Shown one piece after another: positions 35,540 to 44,787 of a stretch of 64,000 bases of DNA (its first letter is position 1; every line of letters begins with the position of its first letter). The translations under genes were made by a program, and so were the position numbers. This DNA is from DATMER01 sp963741305 (lineage in GTDB: Bacteria; Acidobacteriota; Thermoanaerobaculia; Multivoradales; UBA5704), in assembly GCA_963741305.1 (NCBI GenBank), contig CAVUHL010000003.1, forward strand, positions 7,688,001 through 7,752,000. The letters run 5' to 3'. The notes below the pieces were generated by a model. It was not told the origin of the DNA, ran no database searches, and saw only the letters and a list, made by a program, of their open reading frames with translations.

Positions 35540-37866
35540 ACGCCCCAAACCTCTTCGACCGCGACGGCGACCGCGACCGCTCCAATACGGAGCTTCAGCC
35601 CCGGGAGCAGCAGAACGCCTCGGAATTCAATATCAGCGAGTGGCTGCACGTCCTGCGGCGCCGCTGGATGCTGCTGGCCGCGGCCGCCGTGATCGGCCTC
35701 GGCACCGCGGCGGTTCACTACGCCATGACCCCCAACCAGTACGTGGCCATGGCCGTGCTGCAGATCGAGCGCCGCAGCCTGACGCCGCTGGTCGGCAGCC
35801 AGACTCCCTGGCTCGAGGATTGGTGGAACATGGAGTACTACCCGACTCAGTACAAGCTGCTGGAGTCCCGCGGCCTGGCCGAGCGCGTGGTGCAGAACCT
35901 GAAGCTGGCCGAGGATCCGGCCTACAACCCGGGAGGCAAGCCCCTGCCGGCCGAGGCGGCGACCGAGGCCGACCTGGCGGTGCTGGGGGCCCTCGCGGAC
36001 CGCCTGCGCGGGGGCCTGGAGGTCGAGCCGGTCCGCGCGACCCAGATGGTGACGCTGACCTACCGCTCGACGAACCCCGAGTTCGCCGCCCGCGCGGTCA
36101 ACGGCTTCGCGGAGGCCTTCATCGACTGGGGCATCGAGAACCGCTCCACCACGGCCGGCAACGCCTCCACCTTCCTCACGTCCCAGATCGACACCCTCAA
36201 GAAGGAGATCGGGGACAAGGAGGCGCAGCTCCAGAACGTCAGCCGGACGAGCAACATCGTCGAGCTCGAGTCCGGCTCCAACGTCACCATGCAGCGCCTG
36301 GAGGCGCTCAACAAGAGCTACAGCGATGCCCTGCGCGGCCGTATCGAGAAGGAGGCCTTCTACCGCGAGCTGCTCTCCGGGCCCAAGGAAGCCATCGCCG
36401 AGTCGCAGTCCGACGGGCTGGTGACCGACCTCAAGCGCAAGCAGCTCGAGATGGAGCGCGACTACGAGATCGGGATGAAGACCTACAAGAAGGACTTCCC
36501 CAAGATGATCGAGCTCCAGGCTGCCATCGAGAAGGGACGGCAGCACCTGGCCGGCGTAGTCGAGGAGATGGTGGACAAGGCGCGCAAGACCGCCTATGCC
36601 GAGTACCAGACCGCGATGCGCGAGGAAAGAGGGCTGGAGCAGGAGATGCGGGGCCTCAAGTCGGAGGTTCTGGACGAGAGCTCGGCGTCGGCGGAGTACC
36701 GCAACCTGACCCTGGAGGCGGACACGCGGCGCAACCTGCTCGACCAGGTGCTCAAGGCGCAGTCCGAGACCGACGTCACGGCGCGGCTCCAGGGCACCCG
36801 GGAGTCGAACGTCCGCATCGTGGACCGCGCGCTCGCCCCCGGCGGGCCGGCGAGCCCGAACCTCAAGCAGGACCTCTCCTCCGGCCTGCTGATGGGCCTG
36901 CTCGCCGGGCTCGGGCTGGTGCTGCTCCTGGAGTACATGGACCGCACGGTGAAGACCGCCGAGCAGCTCGAGCGGCTGCTCGGGCTGCCCGCGCTGGCGG
37001 TCATCCCCGACATCACGGACACCGGATCCTCCTATGGCGGCTACCGCTCCTCCTACGGGTATGGCGGGGGCGCCGAAGCGGGTGCCGAGGCTGGTGGGAA
37101 GGGTTCGCGCCGCTGGCTGGAGAAGAAGAAGCCCGACACGGTCACCCGCATCGAGCTGGTGCCCCACGAAGGGCCGCGGCTCGCGGTCTCCGAGGCCTAC
37201 CGCTCGCTGCGTACCGCGCTGCTGCTGTCGAGCGCCCACGAGCTCAAGGTCGTGGCCGTGACCTCGGCAGTGGCGAGCGAGGGCAAGTCCGCGACCGCCA
37301 CGAACCTCGGCGTGGTCATGGCCCAGCTCGGGCGCCGCGTCCTGATCGTCGACGCCGACCTGCGCAAGCCCCGGCTGCACGAGGTGCTGCAGGTCTCCAA
37401 CCGGGCCGGGCTGGTGAGCTACCTGACCGGCAACGCGGACTTCGAGGGCATCATCTCGCGTACCTCGGTGCCGAACCTCTTCGTCATCCCCGCGGGGCCG
37501 AACCCGCCGAACCCCTCCGAGCTCCTCGCCTCCGACCGGATGCAGGAGCTGGTGCGGATGGCGCGCTCGCGCTTCGACTTCGTGGTGATCGACACGCCGC
37601 CGATCCTGCCGGTCACCGATGCCGCCCTGGTGGGCACGCTGGTGGACGGCGTGACGCTCTGCCTGCGCGCCGGCAAGGTGACCCGCGACGAAGCCCGCGC
37701 CTGCCGGGACCGGCTGCAGTTCGCCGGCATCAAGGTGCTCGGCGTGGTGCTCAACCGGCACTCGTCGGCGCAGGGCGGGTACTCGGGCAAGCGCTACAAG
37801 ATGTACGAGACCTACGGCGTTTCCTCGGCCGGGGCGAATGAGCCGAAGGCCGGTTCCGCTGCCTGA
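35536..37866 (+). CDS. Wzz-type chain-length protein fused to BY-kinase
   Basis: A 776-residue polysaccharide co-polymerase with cytoplasmic tyrosine autokinase. First membrane segment about 50-70 (MLLAAAAVIGLGTAAVHY), periplasmic coiled coil about 215-440, second segment about 455-475 (LLMGLLAGLGLVLLLEY), then a kinase with Walker A SEGKSATATNL near 579-589, Walker A' VLIVDADLRKP and Walker B VVIDTPPILPVTDA. A tyrosine-containing tail (KRYKMYETYG) is the likely phosphorylation cluster. TTG start overlapping the Wza stop (TTGA) with AGGAG eight bases upstream. Confidence 0.92.
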   Translation: MNAPNLFDRDGDRDRSNTELQPREQQNASEFNISEWLHVLRRRWMLLAAAAVIGLGTAAVHYAMTPNQYVAMAVLQIERRSLTPLVGSQTPWLEDWWNMEYYPTQYKLLESRGLAERVVQNLKLAEDPAYNPGGKPLPAEAATEADLAVLGALADRLRGGLEVEPVRATQMVTLTYRSTNPEFAARAVNGFAEAFIDWGIENRSTTAGNASTFLTSQIDTLKKEIGDKEAQLQNVSRTSNIVELESGSNVTMQRLEALNKSYSDALRGRIEKEAFYRELLSGPKEAIAESQSDGLVTDLKRKQLEMERDYEIGMKTYKKDFPKMIELQAAIEKGRQHLAGVVEEMVDKARKTAYAEYQTAMREERGLEQEMRGLKSEVLDESSASAEYRNLTLEADTRRNLLDQVLKAQSETDVTARLQGTRESNVRIVDRALAPGGPASPNLKQDLSSGLLMGLLAGLGLVLLLEYMDRTVKTAEQLERLLGLPALAVIPDITDTGSSYGGYRSSYGYGGGAEAGAEAGGKGSRRWLEKKKPDTVTRIELVPHEGPRLAVSEAYRSLRTALLLSSAHELKVVAVTSAVASEGKSATATNLGVVMAQLGRRVLIVDADLRKPRLHEVLQVSNRAGLVSYLTGNADFEGIISRTSVPNLFVIPAGPNPPNPSELLASDRMQELVRMARSRFDFVVIDTPPILPVTDAALVGTLVDGVTLCLRAGKVTRDEARACRDRLQFAGIKVLGVVLNRHSSAQGGYSGKRYKMYETYGVSSAGANEPKAGSAA

Positions 37867-38618
37867 TGATCGATCTGCACTGCCACCTCCTCCCGGGCAT
37901 CGACGACGGTCCGAAAACCCTGGAGGAGGCGACCGCGATGTGCCGCCAGGCCTTTGCCGACGGTTGCCGGGCCATGATCGCCACGCCGCACCAGCGGCGC
38001 GGGCGCTGGTGGAACAGCGACCGCGAGCAGATCGCTTGCCTCGTGCGGGACGTTCAGGCCGCGGTGGGGCCGATGATGAAGATCCTGGCCGGCGGGGAGG
38101 TGCACGTGGACTCCGAGCTGCTCGCCGAGGTGGAGAAGCTGCCGGAGGGCGGCATCTGCACCCTGGCCGGCTCGCGCTACCTGCTGCTCGAGCTCGACGA
38201 CCGCGGCCGCGCCGGCGAGGCGATCAGCCTGGTGCACGAGCTGACGCTGGCTGGCTGGGTGCCCGTGGTGGCCCATCCGGAGTTCATCCCGTGGCTGGCC
38301 GGCGACCTGGAGCTGACGGCGCGCCTGGTGTCGCTCGGCGCGTGCATGCAGGTGACGGCCATGAGCGTGACCGGCGACTTCGGCAAGGGGCCGCAGGCCG
38401 ACACGCACGCCCTGCTCGAAGCGGGGCTCGCGCACTTCGTGGCCAGCGACTGCCACGGCACGCAGCGCCGTCCCCCTGGCCTGCGGCGCGCCTATCAGGT
38501 GATCGCCGGCCGCTGGGGCGCCGACGTGGCGAAGCGGCTGGTGTCCGACAACCCGCGGGCGGTGGTGCAGGACCGGCCGCTCCAAGAAGCAAAGCGCCCA
38601 GAGGCGTCCGAAGCATGA
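37866..38618 (+). CDS. CpsB/YwqE-type tyrosine phosphatase (PHP domain)
   Basis: A 250-residue metal-dependent phosphatase expected to dephosphorylate the neighbouring BY-kinase. Metal motif DLHCHLLPGIDDGP at the N-terminus, ATPHQ near residue 40, HPEF and SDCHG (about residue 199) motifs are those of PHP phosphoesterases. It starts on the last base of the kinase stop codon (TGATG). Confidence 0.9.
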   Translation: MIDLHCHLLPGIDDGPKTLEEATAMCRQAFADGCRAMIATPHQRRGRWWNSDREQIACLVRDVQAAVGPMMKILAGGEVHVDSELLAEVEKLPEGGICTLAGSRYLLLELDDRGRAGEAISLVHELTLAGWVPVVAHPEFIPWLAGDLELTARLVSLGACMQVTAMSVTGDFGKGPQADTHALLEAGLAHFVASDCHGTQRRPPGLRRAYQVIAGRWGADVAKRLVSDNPRAVVQDRPLQEAKRPEASEA

Positions 38619-39532
38619 AGAGCATTCTGATCCTTCTCGTCCTGACTCTCATGGCCCTCCCTGCCTCCGCGGCGGTGGACCCGTTCTACCAGAGCCTGCT
38701 CCGCGAAGGCATCCTGGCCTTCGACCGCGGCGACTACGCCGGTTCGTCGCGGACCCTCAAGATCGCCTGCTTCGGCATGCTCGACGAGCCCAAGGCCCTG
38801 GCCGGCTGCCTCTCGCGCCTGGCCCTGGCGCAGGACCGGACCGACGACGCCGAGGGCTTCCAGGACACCTTCCGCCGCCTTGCCGAGGTGGAAGAGCGCT
38901 TCCAGGCCTATTCCGGTGCGGAGCTGCCGGCTGAGGCCCGCGCCGCGCTGGAGCAGCGGCTGGTGGCGCGCATCCCGGTCGCCACCCTGCGCTCCATCCC
39001 GGTCTTCCGGCCTCTGGCAGATCGAAAGGAAGCCCTGTCCACCACCAAGCCGGCCGACCCCAAGCCGCGGCGCGGCCAGGCCGATCCGCCGCCGGCATCG
39101 CCTCCCCCGCGGGTGACCGCGGCACCCGCTCCAGCCGAGCCCGCGCCGGCCGAGCCGCGCGCCATCACGGCCGAGGAGCGCGACAAAATGGCCCAGGCGC
39201 GCAAGCTGCTGGGCCAGGGCAGCAAGGTCAAGGACCTGAAGCAGGCCTTCGACCTCGCCCGCGAGGTCGCGGACGCGCACGCCGAATCCGTGGAGGCGCA
39301 GCACCTGGCTGCCGAGACGGCCTACCGCATCTCCCGCTGGGCGGACGCCGCCCGCTACTTCCGCCGCGGCGGCGAGCCCGGCGAGAACCAGCCGGAGCTG
39401 CAGTTCTACATGGCCGTCTCGCTGTTCGAGTCCGGCGACGCCGCGGGCGCGGCCGCCATCCTCAGGCGTTCGCTGCCCAACTTGCAGCGCAGCCCCTACG
39501 TGGATGAGTACGCGCGCAAGATTCTCGGGTAG
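38615..39532 (+). CDS. Exported TPR-containing protein
   Basis: A 305-residue protein with a signal peptide (KSILILLVLTLMALPASAA), an N-terminal helical repeat region, a Pro/Ala-rich linker (about residues 138-180) and a second TPR-like block. No catalytic motif. It overlaps the phosphatase by four bases (ATGA), so it belongs to the polysaccharide operon and may help assemble or regulate the export machinery in the periplasm. Confidence 0.75.
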   Translation: MKSILILLVLTLMALPASAAVDPFYQSLLREGILAFDRGDYAGSSRTLKIACFGMLDEPKALAGCLSRLALAQDRTDDAEGFQDTFRRLAEVEERFQAYSGAELPAEARAALEQRLVARIPVATLRSIPVFRPLADRKEALSTTKPADPKPRRGQADPPPASPPPRVTAAPAPAEPAPAEPRAITAEERDKMAQARKLLGQGSKVKDLKQAFDLAREVADAHAESVEAQHLAAETAYRISRWADAARYFRRGGEPGENQPELQFYMAVSLFESGDAAGAAAILRRSLPNLQRSPYVDEYARKILG

Positions 39533-39564
39533 ACTATGCTGGTAGAACTAGAAGGAGTCCGCAC

Positions 39565-40188
39565 ATGAAGCCACGTCTCTTCGCCGGCATATTGCTGGCC
39601 TGTGCCACAGCGGCTCAGGCCCAGTCGATCTCCCTGGTCGACGTCAAGTGCATCCCCCGCAAGAGCAACGGGGTGGTAAAGGCTGCGATCATCCCCGATC
39701 CGGCCGTGGGCCAGTCGCCGCGGGTCTACTTCCGCTGGAAGGGGCAGCCAGCCTTCTACTGGTCCCCGATGGAAGTGGAGCCGAAGGGCCAGTACTGGTC
39801 CGTGCTCCCCCGGGTCGAAGACCGCAACAACGAGGTGGAGTACTACGTGGCCGTGGTCGACGCCACCGGCAAGATGCTGTCGCAGTCCGAGCCGCGCAGC
39901 GAGAGGGTCAACGACAACGACTGCCGGGCCGAGCTGACTCAGAAGGAACAGGGGATCGCGGAGAACCTGATCGTGGGGGAGACCACGCCGAACCAATACC
40001 GCAAGAAGGTGATTGGCTTCGAGTGCCCCGGCCTGAAGATCCGCATCGACCACCAGGGGATCCGCCGTTCGGACGAAGAATGCGGCCCCTGCGGGCTCGC
40101 CTGGCTCCCGCCCACGGCCCTCGCAACCGCCGGGCTCTTCGGCGTCGTCCTCCTTGACGACCCCGAGCCGTCCCCTTCCAGGCCCTAG
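39565..40188 (+). CDS. Secreted hypothetical protein
   Basis: A 207-residue protein with a signal peptide (KPRLFAGILLACATAAQAQ) and a beta-rich body (RVYFRWKGQPAFYWSPMEVE; EVEYYVAVVDATGKMLSQSE) with several Cys residues, four of them in CRAEL, CPGL and CGPCG. A hydrophobic stretch near the C-terminus may anchor it. AGAAGGAG precedes the ATG. Last gene before a strong terminator. Function not recognised. Confidence 0.65.
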   Translation: MKPRLFAGILLACATAAQAQSISLVDVKCIPRKSNGVVKAAIIPDPAVGQSPRVYFRWKGQPAFYWSPMEVEPKGQYWSVLPRVEDRNNEVEYYVAVVDATGKMLSQSEPRSERVNDNDCRAELTQKEQGIAENLIVGETTPNQYRKKVIGFECPGLKIRIDHQGIRRSDEECGPCGLAWLPPTALATAGLFGVVLLDDPEPSPSRP

Positions 40189-40205
40189 CAAGCACCTTAC
40201 TTACT

Positions 40206-40237
40206 GGCCCCGGTTTTGAATAGATCCGGGGCCTTTT
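40206..40237 (+). terminator. Rho-independent terminator of the export operon
   Basis: GGCCCCGG and CCGGGGCC, eight perfect base pairs with a 12-base loop, followed by TTTT. A second long imperfect palindrome (GGCCGGCCTGGGGC...GCCCAGGGCCGGCC) follows at 40238-40277. It separates the polysaccharide genes from the sulfate-activation pair. Confidence 0.8.
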
Positions 40238-40310
40238 CGGCCGGCCTGGGGCATTTCCTCCGGAGCCCAGGGCCGGCCTCCGTCCATTCATCGACTACAA
40301 GGGACCTGAA

Positions 40311-42098
40311 ATGACACGCATCTCTGCCTTTCCCACGCCTCCGTCCGACCGGGACCGCCCGGAGGGCCACGGCCATCTGATTGCTCCCCATGGCGGGGAG
40401 CTGGTGAACCTGCTGGCCGAGCCCGAGCGCGCCGCCGAGCTCAAGTCCGCCTCCCGCGACTGGATCTCCTGGGACCTCACGCCGCGCCAGTTCTGTGACC
40501 TCGAGCTGATCCTCAACGGCGGCTTCTCGCCGCTGACCGGCTTCATGGGCAAGGCCGACCACGACTCCGTCTGCGAAAAGATGCGCCTCGCCGACGGCAC
40601 CCTCTGGCCGATCCCGGTCTTGCTCGACATCCCGCGTGAGCTCGCGGACAAGCTGCGCGCCGGCACGAGCGTCCTGGCCCTGCGCGACCCCGAGGGCGTC
40701 ATGCTCGCGGCCTTCCACGTCGAAGAGCTGTGGGACGTCGACCGCGAGGCGAGCGCCTCCGCGACCTTCGGCACGCTCGACTCCAAGCATCCGGGCGTCG
40801 CCCAGCTCCAGCGGTCGAACCCGGTGGCCGTGGGCGGCCGGCTGGAAGGCATCCAGCTCCCGACCCACTACGACTTCCGGGCGCTGCGCCACACGCCGGC
40901 CGAGCTGCGCGCCGAGTTCTCGCGCCAGGGCTGGCGCCACATCGTGGCGTTCCAGACCCGCAACCCCATGCACCGGGCGCACTGCGAGCTCGCCCTGCGG
41001 GCAGCCAAGGAATCGCAGGCCAACCTGCTGATCCATCCGACCGTCGGCATGACCAAGCCCGGCGACCTCGACCACTACACCCGGGTGCGCTGCTACCAGG
41101 CGGTGGCCAACCGCTTCCCGCAGCACACCGCCCGGCTCGCGCTGCTGCCGCTCGCCATGCGCATGGCCGGTCCGCGCGAGGCGCTGTTCCACGCCATCAT
41201 CCGCAAGAACTACGGCTGCACCCACTTCATCGTCGGCCGCGACCACGCCGGTCCGGGCAACGACTCGCAGGGCAAGCCCTTCTATGGCCCCTACGACGCG
41301 CAGGAGATGCTGCGCCAGCACGAAGAAGAGCTGGGCGTGAAGATGGTGCCGTTCAAGATGGTCACCTATGTCGAGGACCTCGACACCTACCTGCCGCAGG
41401 ACGAGGTGCCGGAAGGCGCCCGCACGCTCGACATCTCGGGCACGGAGCTGCGCCGGCGCCTGCAGGAGGGCCGCGAGATCCCGGCCTGGTTCACCTTCCC
41501 CGAGGTCGCCGAGGAGCTGCGCCGCACCCATCCGCCGCGCCACAGGCAGGGCTTCACGGTCTTCCTGACCGGGCTCTCGGGCTCGGGCAAGTCGACGATC
41601 GCCAACGCCCTGCTGGTCAAGTTCATGGAGACGGGCGGCCGGCCGGTGACCGTGCTCGACGGCGACATCGTGCGCAAGAACCTGTCCTCGGAGCTCAACT
41701 TCTCCAAGGAGCACCGGGACATCAACATCCGGCGCATCGGCTTCGTCGCGGCGGAGATCACCAAGAACGGCGGCATCGCGATCTGCGCGCCGATCGCCCC
41801 CTACGATGCCGTGCGCAAGGAAGTGCGCGGCATGGTGGAGCCGGGCGGCGGCTTCGTGCTCGTGCACGTGGCCACGTCGATCGAGGTCTGCGAGGAGCGC
41901 GACCGCAAGGGCCTGTACGCCAAGGCCCGCGCCGGCATCCTCAAGGAGTTCACCGGCATTTCCGACCCCTATGAAGAGCCGCAGGACGCCGACGTGGTGA
42001 TCGACACGGCCAAGCTCTCCCCCGAGGAGGCGGCGCAGGAGATCCTGCTCTTCCTGGAGAAGGAAGGGTACGTCGGCGATGGCCTGGTGATGCAGTGA
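40311..42098 (+). CDS. Bifunctional sulfate adenylyltransferase/APS kinase
   Basis: A 595-residue fusion that makes PAPS from sulfate and two ATP. The ATP sulfurylase part (about 1-395) has QTRNPMHRAHCELALRAA and the GRDHAGPG motif. The APS kinase part (about 410-595) has P-loop GLSGSGKSTIANALL, LDGDIVRKNLS and the FTGISDPYEEP lid. All active-site motifs are present. The CysQ-like nucleotidase follows with a GTGA overlap. PAPS can feed sulfite production or sulfotransferases; no reductase is nearby. Confidence 0.95.
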   Translation: MTRISAFPTPPSDRDRPEGHGHLIAPHGGELVNLLAEPERAAELKSASRDWISWDLTPRQFCDLELILNGGFSPLTGFMGKADHDSVCEKMRLADGTLWPIPVLLDIPRELADKLRAGTSVLALRDPEGVMLAAFHVEELWDVDREASASATFGTLDSKHPGVAQLQRSNPVAVGGRLEGIQLPTHYDFRALRHTPAELRAEFSRQGWRHIVAFQTRNPMHRAHCELALRAAKESQANLLIHPTVGMTKPGDLDHYTRVRCYQAVANRFPQHTARLALLPLAMRMAGPREALFHAIIRKNYGCTHFIVGRDHAGPGNDSQGKPFYGPYDAQEMLRQHEEELGVKMVPFKMVTYVEDLDTYLPQDEVPEGARTLDISGTELRRRLQEGREIPAWFTFPEVAEELRRTHPPRHRQGFTVFLTGLSGSGKSTIANALLVKFMETGGRPVTVLDGDIVRKNLSSELNFSKEHRDINIRRIGFVAAEITKNGGIAICAPIAPYDAVRKEVRGMVEPGGGFVLVHVATSIEVCEERDRKGLYAKARAGILKEFTGISDPYEEPQDADVVIDTAKLSPEEAAQEILLFLEKEGYVGDGLVMQ

Positions 42099-42874
42099 GG
42101 GAGGAGCTGGAGCGGATCGGAGAGGCGTTGCAGGAGGCCCTGGCCGTCCTGCGGGGCTTCACCCCCGGCGACGTGGCCGCCCGGCGCAAGTCGGGCGACG
42201 ACCCGGTCACCGAAGCGGACACTCAGGTGGATACGCTCCTCCGCCGCCTGCTGCCCCGGGATGGGGAAGGCTGGCTCTCCGAGGAGACCACCGACGACCT
42301 GTCGCGCCTGGACCGGCGGCGGGTCTGGGTGGTCGACCCTCTCGACGGCACGCGCGAGTTCGTGGAAGGCATCCCCGAGTGGTCGGTCTCGGTCGGCTTC
42401 GTGGTGGACGGCGAGCCGGTCGCCGGGGGCATCTGCAACCCCGCGACCGGCGAGCTGATCCTGGGAGCGAAGGGGATGGGCGTGACCCTGAACGGCCAGC
42501 CGGCGCAGGTGAGCGCCCGCGAGCGCCTGGAAGGGGCCACGGTCGTGGCGAGCCGTAGCGAGGTGAAGCGGGGGGAGTGGGCCGGCTACCGCGGCGGTGC
42601 CTTCGAGGTGCGTCCCACCGGTTCCGTGGCCTACAAGCTCGGGCTGGTGGCCGCGGGCCTCGTGGACGCCACCTGGACCCTCACCCCCAAGCACGAGTGG
42701 GACGTGGCGGCCGGAGTGGCGCTGGTCTGCGCGGGCGGCGGAGTGGTATTCCCCGAAGAGTCCTTCAACCGTCCAAAGCCCAAGCTCACCCGTCTGATCG
42801 CGGCGCCGCCGCAGCTCCTCCCCCAGATCCACGAAGAGATCGCCTGGAGGGAACGGGCGCTCGCGGCCCGGTAA
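42095..42874 (+). CDS. cysQ: 3'(2'),5'-bisphosphate nucleotidase CysQ-like
   Basis: A 259-residue inositol-monophosphatase-fold enzyme that hydrolyses PAP to AMP, recycling the by-product of PAPS-using enzymes. Metal site DPVTEAD, EET and DPLDGTREFVEG, and the C-terminal HEWDVAAGVAL are diagnostic. GTG start overlapping the ATP sulfurylase stop by four bases. The pairing with the PAPS synthetase supports a PAP phosphatase role rather than an inositol monophosphatase. Confidence 0.88.
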   Translation: MREELERIGEALQEALAVLRGFTPGDVAARRKSGDDPVTEADTQVDTLLRRLLPRDGEGWLSEETTDDLSRLDRRRVWVVDPLDGTREFVEGIPEWSVSVGFVVDGEPVAGGICNPATGELILGAKGMGVTLNGQPAQVSARERLEGATVVASRSEVKRGEWAGYRGGAFEVRPTGSVAYKLGLVAAGLVDATWTLTPKHEWDVAAGVALVCAGGGVVFPEESFNRPKPKLTRLIAAPPQLLPQIHEEIAWRERALAAR

Positions 42875-42885
42875 CCCTGAAGCCT

Positions 42886-43075
42886 CCAACGAGTGGGTGG
42901 GATGCTCCATCCACTCGTTGGAGCCTGCTACCCAATGGGTAGGCCCCTCTACCCATTCATTGCCGAGGCCTACCCGCCGAGCAGGCCCCCTCTACCCATT
43001 CGTTTGGACCGGCTACCCGCTCGTTGGGCAGTGCTACCCCTTGGGTAGGCCCATCTACCCGGTCGTTTGAGCGTT
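42886..43075. repeat. Phased 21-bp array with CTACCC core
   Basis: CTACCC occurs at 42928, 42949, 42970, 42992, 43013, 43034 and 43055. Intervals are 21, 21, 22, 21, 21, 21. Degenerate cores (CCAACG, CCATCC) continue the register upstream at 42886 and 42907. Fifteen-base spacers come in two kinds: one reading AATGGGTAGGCCCCT (42928, 43034), which makes CTACCC(N3)GGGTAG palindromes, and one containing TCGTT (42907, 42992, 43013, 43055). It fills the gap between cysQ and the HTH gene. An 11-base stem CCAACGAGTGG/CCACTCGTTGG at its left end may also end cysQ transcription. Confidence 0.85.
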
Positions 43076-43114
43076 GAAATGGTTTGATCCTGCGGTTCGG
43101 GGATCTTCTTCTGG

Positions 43115-43570
43115 ATGCTTGATCTAGAAAAGTTGCGGAGCTACACTACACGGATGAACGAAAGCCCACAAGTAGACCAGGCTGTAATCAACGCTGAGAT
43201 GGCCCGCCTCATGGAACTGCTGCGCACCATCGTCAGGATGCTCGGCTATACCAACCGCGACGTCGAGCGCCGCGCCGGCCTCAACCATGCCACGGCAGTG
43301 AGGTACTTCCGCGGCGAGGGCGAGCCGAAGCTGGAGTTCCTGCTCGCCGTCGTCTCGGCCATCGGCCTGGAGCACTGGGAGTTCTTCGACATCGCCTACC
43401 CCCAGCGCCAGGAGGCGAGCACCCAGGGCCTGAGGCTCCGCCGGCTGCTGAATCAGCTCGTGCCGTCCTCAGTGAAGCCGGTGGAGAAGGCTGCTCTCCA
43501 GGGCAAGGAGCTGGAGGCGATGCTCGAAGAGATGCGGAACAGCATCCGGACGCTGGTGGAGAAGGGGTAG
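43115..43570 (+). CDS. XRE-like helix-turn-helix regulator
   Basis: A 151-residue protein with a helix-turn-helix around residues 44-70 (TNRDVERRAGLNHATAVRYFRG) in a lambda-repressor-like fold, followed by a helical C-terminus. It begins directly after the CTACCC array and could bind it, but there is no evidence beyond proximity. ATG 43115 is used; ATG 43154 (MNESPQ) is a plausible alternative. Confidence 0.65.
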   Translation: MLDLEKLRSYTTRMNESPQVDQAVINAEMARLMELLRTIVRMLGYTNRDVERRAGLNHATAVRYFRGEGEPKLEFLLAVVSAIGLEHWEFFDIAYPQRQEASTQGLRLRRLLNQLVPSSVKPVEKAALQGKELEAMLEEMRNSIRTLVEKG

Positions 43571-43583
43571 GGGCCTTACCCCC

Positions 43584-44510
43584 TTATCCGGGGACGAGGG
43601 GCTCGAGCCCGAGTGCCGCCAGCCCTTCGTGCGATTGGCGAAGGGCTGTCTCCGCCTTGTCCAGCTCTCCCAGATCCTGGAGCACCCGGCCCTCCATCCC
43701 GCGCAGCCTCAGGGCCACCGCGCACACCGGCCCTCCACTGATGTGATCGAAATCGGGGCACAGCGCGAGCGTCCTCCGTGCCTCGTCCTGCGCCCCTAGC
43801 CTCAGTGTCAAGAGCAGGCGGTTGTGCAGCGCCGTCATGATCAGGACGGTGTCCTGAGCGGGCTCGATCCGCGCGAGCCCCTCCGCGCTCAGCCACAGCG
43901 CGTCGTCGTCCCGGCCCCGCAACGCCACGTAGATCGAATGCGTGATCCGCGCGCGGCCGGCCAGGCGGTGCTCATGCGTCTGGTCGTAAACCCCGGTCAC
44001 GATCGACAAGAGCTGCGCGGCGGTGTCCAGGTCTCCCATCTCGCCGTGCAAGGTGGCCCTCAGCTCGAGGAGGTAGGCCGACAAGTACAGGTCGGCCAAC
44101 TTGTTGGACCTCGCGAAGGCTTCCTCGAAGGCCGCCTGCGCCGCGGAGAGCCATCCTGCCACCCGGAACGCGTTCGCCAGCTCGACCCAGGCGCGCGCCT
44201 GCAGCCGCGCCACGTCCGCCTGGCCCAGGTCCCTGGCGTTGAGCCTCGCGGCCACGTCCCGCGCGACGGTCGCCAGGTGAAGCATCTGCCCGGGATCGTG
44301 GTGGCGCGCGGCCCAGCTCCGGGCGAGCAGCGCCTCGCAGACGCCGGGGCCCAGGAGGGGCATGTCGCCCTCGCGCGTCACCGCCAGGATGCCTCCGGCG
44401 CCAAGAAGCCTCCAGGCTTTCAGGAACCGGCTGCGCTCGCGCGCCGAAAGACGGGGCAGGGATCGATGGGCGTAAGAGGAAAGGTCGGTGGGGAATGTGG
44501 TCTGGTCCAT
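43584..44510 (-). CDS. TPR-repeat protein without HTH (paralogue fragment type)
   Basis: A 308-residue all-helical protein with TPR-like pairs (LARSWAARHHDPGQMLHLATVARDVA; AAQAAFEEAFARSNKLADLY; LLTLRLGAQDEARRTLALC). It resembles the C-terminal two-thirds of the HTH-TPR protein at 45636-47114 but has no DNA-binding part. The HTH-only protein at 44788-45354 lies upstream on the same strand beyond a palindromic element. No catalytic motif is visible. Confidence 0.6.
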   Translation of the reverse strand: MDQTTFPTDLSSYAHRSLPRLSARERSRFLKAWRLLGAGGILAVTREGDMPLLGPGVCEALLARSWAARHHDPGQMLHLATVARDVAARLNARDLGQADVARLQARAWVELANAFRVAGWLSAAQAAFEEAFARSNKLADLYLSAYLLELRATLHGEMGDLDTAAQLLSIVTGVYDQTHEHRLAGRARITHSIYVALRGRDDDALWLSAEGLARIEPAQDTVLIMTALHNRLLLTLRLGAQDEARRTLALCPDFDHISGGPVCAVALRLRGMEGRVLQDLGELDKAETALRQSHEGLAALGLEPLVPG

Positions 44511-44580
44511 GGAGAATGAATTCTTCTCCAGTGGAGATTTTTCCGGACTGCTCCTGGGGTGAAGGTGTGAAAAATCAGAC

Positions 44581-44780
44581 CCCTCACCCCCAGCCCCTCT
44601 CCCAGCCGCACGCCCGGACCCCCGGGAGAGGGGAGCGCGCGAGCTCCACTGTCCTCTCCATACGTGGCTCGTCTGGAGAAAAGACGGGACAAGCTGCAGG
44701 TGGAGATGAGGTTGGATCTAGAGGCCTCCCCTCTCCCGGGGGTCCGGGTGTGCGGCCGGGAGAGGGGCCGGGGGTGAGGG
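44581..44780. repeat. Second long palindromic element (53-base arms, 90-base centre)
   Basis: The left arm starts CCCTCACCCC and ends CCCGGGAGAGGGG, 53 bases, as at 8439; the right arm is its near-perfect reverse complement. The central 20 bases of the arm and the roughly 90-base loop differ from the first element. It lies between the HTH-only and TPR-only genes. Confidence 0.8.
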
Positions 44781-44787
44781 CTTCCCC

